Part shown: piece after piece, positions 58,731 to 64,000 of the stretch
Position numbering within the stretch: the stretch's first letter is position 1
Layout: each line of letters begins with the position of its first letter
From: Chlamydiota bacterium
GTDB taxonomy: Bacteria; Chlamydiota; Chlamydiia; Chlamydiales; JAAZZY01
DNA length: 64,000 nucleotides
Reading direction: 5' to 3'
Assembly: GCA_022601345.1 (NCBI GenBank)
Contig: JAJACU010000010.1
Span: 34,752-98,751, forward strand
Translations under genes and position numbers: made by a program
The notes under the pieces: model-generated
Databases searched by the model: none
What the model was told of the DNA's origin: nothing
What the model saw: only the letters and a program-made list of their open reading frames with translations

Positions 58731-58759
58731 ATCATACGAAAAATTGAGCTTATCGTCAA
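58731..58759 (-). promoter_or_regulatory. Sigma-70-type promoter of groESL
   Basis: On the minus strand TTGACG (58759-58754), a 17-base spacer, then TATGAT (58736-58731). Five of six bases match consensus in each box at ideal spacing. The -10 is about 40 bases before the groES start codon. Confidence 0.8.
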
Positions 58760-58764
58760 CTCAT

Positions 58765-58791
58765 TTAGCAAAATTCAATCTTGAGTGCTAA
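58765..58791. promoter_or_regulatory. CIRCE operator (HrcA-binding site)
   Basis: TTAGCAAAA, nine bases, GAGTGCTAA on the plus strand. The right arm is a perfect CIRCE half-site; the left arm keeps TTAGCA and has changed its last three bases from CTC. It sits just upstream of the groESL -35 box. HrcA would repress the operon at normal temperature. Confidence 0.85.
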
Positions 58792-58794
58792 AAA

Positions 58795-60045
58795 CTAATA
58801 TATAAGATATTTTTCCCGTTTGCTAAGAAAGTCTTTTATATAGTGATCTTCGAGAATTTTTATTTCATCCACAAAACTTTGACTACGCTCTAGATAGCTC
58901 ATAAGTTTTTCATTTCCTGTTAAATAGTTGCAGGCCTTTCGCCTTCCTTTTTTCATAGCAGCAGCCAACTCTCTTTCAAAATGCTGAGGATAAGTACGCA
59001 TAAGCTCTTCAAAAATTACATATTGGGTTAACAAGGGTTGAAACAATTCTATGCTTGTAACTTTGATTAAAACTCCTCCACAAGTAGCAGACTCATATTT
59101 TCCCCATTTAGGTGTAAATATCTCTGAAGAAAAGAGTACTCCTGGCAAATTTCTCTGATTTAAAATACTTGCAAATTCATGCCCTTCTAGCCATGGAGCG
59201 CCTATTCTTTTAAAAGGTTTGTTCCCTCTAAGGTCTACACTTACTATTTCTAGAGTTTCCCCCAAAAAAATAGTTGCTGGGTATACAAGAGCCGTCTCAC
59301 CATCTGGGATATTTGGGCTAGGTGCTGCCCACGATAGTTGGGTATCTTGAAAAGACATCGAACGCTTCCAGCCAGTCATGGGAACAACTTTTAAATCACA
59401 GTTTACCTTTTGCTCCGCATTAAAATAACGAGCGAGCTCTCCAATAGTCATTCCATGGCAAAATGGGATCTCATTGTAACTAAAAAAAGACTTATATTTT
59501 TCTTCTAAGGTTCCCCCTTCTACAACAAGCCCCCCTCTAGGGTTGGGTCTATCTAAAACAATTACGGGGATTTTTAGTTCAGCCGCTTTCTCTATAACGT
59601 AACAAAGTGTCGTCTCGTAGGTGTAACATCGTACGCCAACCGTTTGCATATCAAAAATGACTAAGTCTATATTTGAAAGCATTGCATCGGTGGGCCTTTT
59701 TGTGTCTCCGTGCAAACTAAAAATATTTACTTGATTTTTCTGACTATCTTCTACTTTATCAAAAGCATGAAGCTTTGCATCTAGCCCATGCTCTGGTGCA
59801 AAAGCAGCAAACAATTTGTAACCAAATTCTTCTTGATTTGAAAAAAACAGATCAAAGGCGCTCTCTTGCTTTGCATTGATTGCACTTTGATTAGTTACAA
59901 GTCCAATGTTCTTTCCTGTAAGTTCAAAGCTGTATGGCTCTGAAAAAATGCGATCTAGACCAAGATCAACTCCTGCAGTTAACGGGAAAGAGCAAAACAA
60001 GCATACTAGTAAACGAAAAATATTATACTTTTTAGTGAAATCCAA
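58795..60045 (-). CDS. NamZ-type exo-beta-N-acetylmuramidase (DUF1343 family), exported
   Basis: 416 residues with signal peptide MDFTKKYNIFRLLVCLFCSFPLTAG. The family landmarks are LVTNQSA, FAPEHGLDA, DMQTVGVRCYTY, VLDRPNPRGG, FCHGMTIGELA and NIPDGETALVYPATIFLGETLE. DUF1343 enzymes remove terminal MurNAc from the non-reducing end of peptidoglycan fragments, so this suggests turnover or salvage of cell-wall material in the periplasm. It is a stand-alone gene whose 3' end lies four bases from the CIRCE element. Confidence 0.85.
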   Translation of the reverse strand: MDFTKKYNIFRLLVCLFCSFPLTAGVDLGLDRIFSEPYSFELTGKNIGLVTNQSAINAKQESAFDLFFSNQEEFGYKLFAAFAPEHGLDAKLHAFDKVEDSQKNQVNIFSLHGDTKRPTDAMLSNIDLVIFDMQTVGVRCYTYETTLCYVIEKAAELKIPVIVLDRPNPRGGLVVEGGTLEEKYKSFFSYNEIPFCHGMTIGELARYFNAEQKVNCDLKVVPMTGWKRSMSFQDTQLSWAAPSPNIPDGETALVYPATIFLGETLEIVSVDLRGNKPFKRIGAPWLEGHEFASILNQRNLPGVLFSSEIFTPKWGKYESATCGGVLIKVTSIELFQPLLTQYVIFEELMRTYPQHFERELAAAMKKGRRKACNYLTGNEKLMSYLERSQSFVDEIKILEDHYIKDFLSKREKYLIY

Positions 60046-60135
60046 GATAAAGCCTCCAAATCAATTTAAAATAATTGCTTTTAACGCATGTTAGTGATGA
60101 TTAAAAAATAAACTTAATTTTTTCAAACTGAAAAA

Positions 60136-60936
60136 CTACCAGTTTGGTTCTGATTCATAACCAAGATCTATTAACAGATTATTATATTTCTTTTTAAAAG
60201 CTGAGATATGTTTCAATTTAAAAAGATCGGCCCATTGTCCGACTTTCTTTTTTTTGTTTGAAAAAGTCCCTGTTCCTCCCCAAATAGAAGAACAAATTTG
60301 ATCGAGCTGCTCTTTTGAATAGTTTAGGTTTAAAAATAGATTTATCTTCTCTAAACACTCATATTGCTTTTCATCTGAGCCCCCACCTTTTGTTCCAACT
60401 AGATCTTCAAAACGAAGAACAAGAACGTTGTCTAAATTTCTATTCATAAGTTCTCTAGCTATAAAAAAGTTTTCCATATGCCAGTCTCTCCATAAAAATT
60501 TATCTATTTTAGGAGGGATTTTCCCCGAGATTAACTGTGATAATTTTTTTTCCATAGGCAAAGCTTTCCATTCAGGAAGGACTTTTCTGTCTTGTTCACG
60601 CATAACCCAGTTCACATATGAAACCATAAAGTCTCTGGGATCACGGATAGTTACAATGTATTTGTTCTTACTAGAAAACACATTTTCCAAATCGTCTAAA
60701 TTTTTCAAACGCAAGTAGTGAGTCAAGTGAGGTTGAGAATTATTTGTTCCTGGCTCTAAAGCATATGAAAGCTCCACATTTAACAACTTCATCGTTTTTT
60801 GCATCAAATGAGTTCCTGACTTAGGAATAGTTGCTAAGTAAACTTCAGACTTTTGAGAAGTCTCTAAACTTTCATCATTAGCGTAAGCAGATAATGGTAT
60901 TAGCAAAGCAAACACCCACAAGACTATTTTTTTCAT
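60136..60936 (-). CDS. Exported sulfotransferase-domain protein
   Basis: 266 residues. Signal peptide MKKIVLWVFALLIPLSAYA, then a Sulfotransfer_1-type domain: the PAPS 5'-phosphosulfate loop IPKSGTHLM (38-45 region) and the 3'-phosphate site IRDPRDFMVSYVNW (97-110), with VLRFEDLV and a C-terminal KKKKVGQWADLF. These are the elements of eukaryote-type cytosolic and Golgi sulfotransferases. PAPS is a cytosolic donor, so an exported enzyme would be expected to work outside the bacterium, for instance in a host cell. Stand-alone gene. Confidence 0.82.
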   Translation of the reverse strand: MKKIVLWVFALLIPLSAYANDESLETSQKSEVYLATIPKSGTHLMQKTMKLLNVELSYALEPGTNNSQPHLTHYLRLKNLDDLENVFSSKNKYIVTIRDPRDFMVSYVNWVMREQDRKVLPEWKALPMEKKLSQLISGKIPPKIDKFLWRDWHMENFFIARELMNRNLDNVLVLRFEDLVGTKGGGSDEKQYECLEKINLFLNLNYSKEQLDQICSSIWGGTGTFSNKKKKVGQWADLFKLKHISAFKKKYNNLLIDLGYESEPNW

Positions 60937-61202
60937 TTTAAACCTCTAATAATAGACGAGTCGTTTTAAACCGATCTTTTCTTATAAACTTAGCTTAAAA
61001 GGTCTCAAAAAAATACAATCTTTTCAATACATTTATTCTTATTTTTAAATACTTAGTTAGCAGAGTTTTTCTTCAATAATTCTAGAGCTTAAACAACAAT
61101 AAATTCTTTGCAACAAAACACCCCTATTTACAATATATTACAGCTAATTATTAAAAAATTCTGGCTTAAAAGAGACTCTATTCATTAGTATCTTCAGGCA
61201 TT

Positions 61203-63329
61203 ATGAATAAAGTTTTACTCAATCCAGAACAACAACTCGCTGTAAATTATAATCAAGGCCCTCTTCTCGTCTTAGCAGGAGCAGGCTCTGGTAAGACGCG
61301 CGTTATTATTCACCATATTACAAATCTTATTAACCATGGCGTTAGAGCAAAGCAAATTGTAGCGGTTACTTTTACAAATAAAGCAGCTGCAGAAATGCGA
61401 GAAAGAATTTCCGCACAAACTGAGCAATCCCCATTAATATGCACTTTTCATAGCCTAGGTGTGCGCATTTTAAGAGAGTCAATAGAACACATGGGTTTCT
61501 CCAAAAACTTTGTAATCTATGACGAAGAAGATGCTCTCAAAATGCTAAGAACTTGCATCAAAGAGCTTCAAGTTGAAGACAAAACGATAACACCTAAAGC
61601 GCTCAAACAAATTATCTCAAAAGCAAAGAATCGTTTAGAAGAGCCTCAAGAAGATTCATCTTCATCCATTGGTCAAATTGCCCCTAAAGTTTTCAAACTA
61701 TATCAAGCTAAACTTTTTGAAGCCTCTGCTGTTGATTTTGACGATCTATTATTTCTACCCGTAAAACTTTTTAAAGAGTTTCCTAATGTTTTAGAAGTTT
61801 ACCAAAATAGATGGCACCATCTTTTAGTCGATGAATACCAAGATACCAACCATGCACAGTACACTCTAGCCTCTCAGCTTGTAGCCAAACATCGCAATTT
61901 TTTTGTTGTAGGTGACCCTGATCAATCTATTTACACATGGCGTGGAGCAAATATTCAAAATATATTAAATTTTGAAAAAGATTGGAGTGATGCTCAAATA
62001 GTTCGTTTGGAGCAAAACTACCGCAGCACTTCAACTATTCTAGAGGCTGCAAATCACCTCATTGAAAATAACGAAAACCGCTTTAAAAAAGATTTGTGGA
62101 GTAACCTTGGAGAAGGGGAAAAAATCTATAAATTCAACGCTTACAACGAAAGAGAAGAAGCTGACTTCATTGTAGACACCCTTACAAAGAACAAACAAAA
62201 ATTCCAAATCGATTTAAAAGATATGGTCATTTTTTATAGAACAAATGCTCAATCTCGCCCTTTTGAAGATGAACTTCTCAGAAGAAATATTCCTTACTCT
62301 GTCGTTGGAGGCATGTCGTTCTATCAAAGAAGAGAGATTAAAGATGTTCTAGCTTTCTTAAAACTTATAAACAACCCATCAGATACAGTTTCTTTTCTAA
62401 GAACAATTAATTTACCTAAACGTGGGTTTGGTGAGGCGTCTCTAGCAAAAATTTTACATTTTGCCAATAGGAGCCAATACAACCTAATAGATGCCTGCCA
62501 AAAACTTTTGGACCCAGGAGCTCCTGTTCGTTTAAATCAAAAGCAGCAACGAGGGCTTACTGACTATATTAACCTTCTCTCCTCGTTAAAGAAAATCAGC
62601 CACGAATCGCCTTTGAATGAACTTGTATACCAGGCAATCCAAAAATCAGGCTACCTTGAGTCCCTTAAATTAGATCCCGATTCATTTGATGATCGCAAGG
62701 CAAACATTGATGAACTTGTTGCAAAAGCAATTGACTGGGAAGATCAAAATCCAGATGGAACACTTGCACAGTTTCTAGAAGAACTTACGCTTAATACAAG
62801 TCAAACCAATGAAGATGCTCGTGATCGTCTTGTGCTAATGTCTGTGCACAATGGAAAAGGACTCGAATTTCACTCTGTTTTTTTAACAGGGATGGAAGAG
62901 AGCCTTTTTCCTCATATCAATTCGTTCAACACACATAATGGTATCGAAGAAGAACGCAGGCTCTGCTATGTTGGCATGACCCGGGCAAAAAGAATTTTAT
63001 ATTTAACTCGAACAATGAGTCGTTTTATTTGGGGTGGAGCAAGAAGTATGAGACCCTCTCGCTTTTTGAAGGAAATTCCTTCAAAGTACTGCCAAAGAGT
63101 GGATGAGGATGACGAGTATCAAGACAGCTTTGCGCAACAACAAGCTCCCGTTTGCGATGAAAAATCAGAATTTTCCTTAGGAGATGTTGTTTATCATCAA
63201 GAATTTGGTGTAGGTAAAGTCCAAAACATCAAGAGCTCATCTTTAGGAGTTACCTATGATGTCAATTTTCAAAAAGACGGCAGCACAAAAACCTTGTTAG
63301 CAAAATTTGCTAAATTATCAGCTATTTAA
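61203..63329 (+). CDS. pcrA: UvrD/PcrA-type DNA helicase
   Basis: 708 residues. Superfamily 1A motifs are LAGAGSGKTRVI (Walker A, 26-32), VTFTNKAAAEM, DEYQDTN, GDPDQSIYTWRGA, LEQNYRS, MSVHNGKGLEF and EERRLCYVGMTRAKR. The C-terminal FSLGDVVYHQEFGVGKV segment is the RNA-polymerase-binding Tudor-like fold seen in PcrA/UvrD. A 3'-5' helicase for repair and replication restart. The 266-base AT-rich gap upstream contains no gene that I can see. Confidence 0.95.
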   Translation: MNKVLLNPEQQLAVNYNQGPLLVLAGAGSGKTRVIIHHITNLINHGVRAKQIVAVTFTNKAAAEMRERISAQTEQSPLICTFHSLGVRILRESIEHMGFSKNFVIYDEEDALKMLRTCIKELQVEDKTITPKALKQIISKAKNRLEEPQEDSSSSIGQIAPKVFKLYQAKLFEASAVDFDDLLFLPVKLFKEFPNVLEVYQNRWHHLLVDEYQDTNHAQYTLASQLVAKHRNFFVVGDPDQSIYTWRGANIQNILNFEKDWSDAQIVRLEQNYRSTSTILEAANHLIENNENRFKKDLWSNLGEGEKIYKFNAYNEREEADFIVDTLTKNKQKFQIDLKDMVIFYRTNAQSRPFEDELLRRNIPYSVVGGMSFYQRREIKDVLAFLKLINNPSDTVSFLRTINLPKRGFGEASLAKILHFANRSQYNLIDACQKLLDPGAPVRLNQKQQRGLTDYINLLSSLKKISHESPLNELVYQAIQKSGYLESLKLDPDSFDDRKANIDELVAKAIDWEDQNPDGTLAQFLEELTLNTSQTNEDARDRLVLMSVHNGKGLEFHSVFLTGMEESLFPHINSFNTHNGIEEERRLCYVGMTRAKRILYLTRTMSRFIWGGARSMRPSRFLKEIPSKYCQRVDEDDEYQDSFAQQQAPVCDEKSEFSLGDVVYHQEFGVGKVQNIKSSSLGVTYDVNFQKDGSTKTLLAKFAKLSAI

Positions 63330-64000
63330 TTGGGTATGAGGCTCTAATTATTTGCCAACGCAGCTCTGTTTGCTCAGAGATGTATTTCTTGATTTCATCT
63401 TTGCTATTTTTTCCAAAAAAGACAATTTCTTGATCCGTTAAACGGAAAAGTAGAGCCATACCATGCATAGAATTTTTCACTAATTTTTTTATTTTGCTCA
63501 ATGCCTTAAAAAAGATTCTTCTTCTCAAAAAGAGCCTAACTGAAAGAAGTGATAAGTATAGCCCAAGAACTGCCTTAGAAAATAAAATTATTTTGTAGTT
63601 ATCAAAGCACACGAAATCACATGTTATTGAAACAGCAACTAACAAAATTAAGATTAAGCTTTCATAGGAAGATTGGAATAGGGGACCAAATACTTTTCTA
63701 AATCCCTTTGATAAATGATAGGCAAATATTTCCTCAAACCTACTTTCAGGATAACCCATACGAGCAACATGAGAACATTCATGGGCAATGATCTCACCTT
63801 TATGATACATTCCTAAATACTTGTCTTTTTTTTCAAAAAATTTATTCAACCTCATTACAAATTGATTATTCACAACTTGAACATAGGCTGCTTCCCAAAA
63901 GTGCATCCCTTTGTTGCTATATTCAAAATGGATCCAATCACAGTTGATGTCAAAATTTCTCTTTAATTTCTCATCTACAATAGCTTTATGGCTTCCATGA
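63322..64000 (-). CDS. Membrane protein with HExxH metalloprotease-like motif, partial (N-terminus outside window)
   Basis: The frame stays open from the stop at 63322 to the window end, so the internal ATG at 63906 is not the true start. Upstream residues read HGSHKAIVDEKLKRNFDIN and so on. It carries IIAHECSHVAR (HExxH) followed 16 residues later by FEEIFAYH, where a third ligand could lie, then two membrane segments (SLILILLVAVSITCDFV and IILFSKAVLGLYLSLLSV) and a basic tail. It could be a small membrane-bound zinc peptidase. It overlaps the pcrA 3' end by eight bases. Confidence 0.62.
   Translation of the reverse strand, partial: HGSHKAIVDEKLKRNFDINCDWIHFEYSNKGMHFWEAAYVQVVNNQFVMRLNKFFEKKDKYLGMYHKGEIIAHECSHVARMGYPESRFEEIFAYHLSKGFRKVFGPLFQSSYESLILILLVAVSITCDFVCFDNYKIILFSKAVLGLYLSLLSVRLFLRRRIFFKALSKIKKLVKNSMHGMALLFRLTDQEIVFFGKNSKDEIKKYISEQTELRWQIIRASYPIK

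Overview
The window is AT-rich (roughly 35-37% G+C by eye) and gene-dense, with Shine-Dalgarno sites, many 1-8 nt gene overlaps, a groESL operon under a CIRCE operator, and an outer membrane implied by several secreted barrel-like proteins. A chlamydia-like (Chlamydiota, environmental lineage) host-associated bacterium fits best. The pointers are a small, very cysteine-rich lipoprotein of OmcA type, a groEL resembling the chlamydial groEL1 lineage, eukaryote-like secreted or nuclear-looking proteins, and lack of identifiable phage or transposons. This assignment is an inference; no rRNA or clade-specific marker is present.

Layout. 1-6.3 kb: the edge of a DMT-type permease, a small unknown gene, a TPR protein overlapping a membrane-anchored von Willebrand A protein, and rsmD. 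6.3-13.4 kb: a surface-structure locus with a periplasmic chaperone-like protein, two paralogous secreted pilin-like subunits, a 904-residue outer-membrane barrel with extra beta domains, and four further small secreted beta-rich proteins. 13.5-16.3 kb: a cysteine-rich zinc protein and an 842-residue exported MORN_2-repeat protein. 16.4-19.7 kb: three paralogous C2H2 zinc-finger proteins, two of them a recent tandem duplication with an NLS-like basic stretch, each preceded by the same ~90-bp conserved element. This is the most unusual part of the window. 20.1-21.2 kb: the cysteine-rich lipoprotein and pgeF.

21.2-45.5 kb: a large glycan-biosynthesis island of 25 genes. It holds five NAD-dependent sugar epimerase/dehydratases, an RmlD-like reductase, three DegT aminotransferases, a Gfo/Idh/MocA dehydrogenase, an alcohol dehydrogenase, a GmhA-like isomerase, a heptose-kinase/nucleotidyltransferase fusion in inverted domain order, a GHMP heptose-type kinase, a TPP-dependent E1 alpha/beta pair, two methyltransferases, two PhyH-type dioxygenases and three glycosyltransferases. 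It is divergent around 31.1-31.3 kb and looks built to make several unusual amino, branched or heptose sugars. No flippase, polymerase or ABC exporter lies within the window.

45.5-64 kb is mostly housekeeping (eno, peroxiredoxin, MBL hydrolase, tRNA-Arg, trkA-trkH, FmdB-type protein, groES-groEL, pcrA-type helicase). Mixed in are surface proteins (an OMP followed by a 13-repeat carboxypeptidase-regulatory-domain protein), a NamZ-type muramidase, an exported sulfotransferase and a partial membrane HExxH protein at the right edge. groEL is split by one extra base; that and a probable one-base loss at the start of the gene near 11.75 kb raise the question of sequencing errors in short homopolymers.
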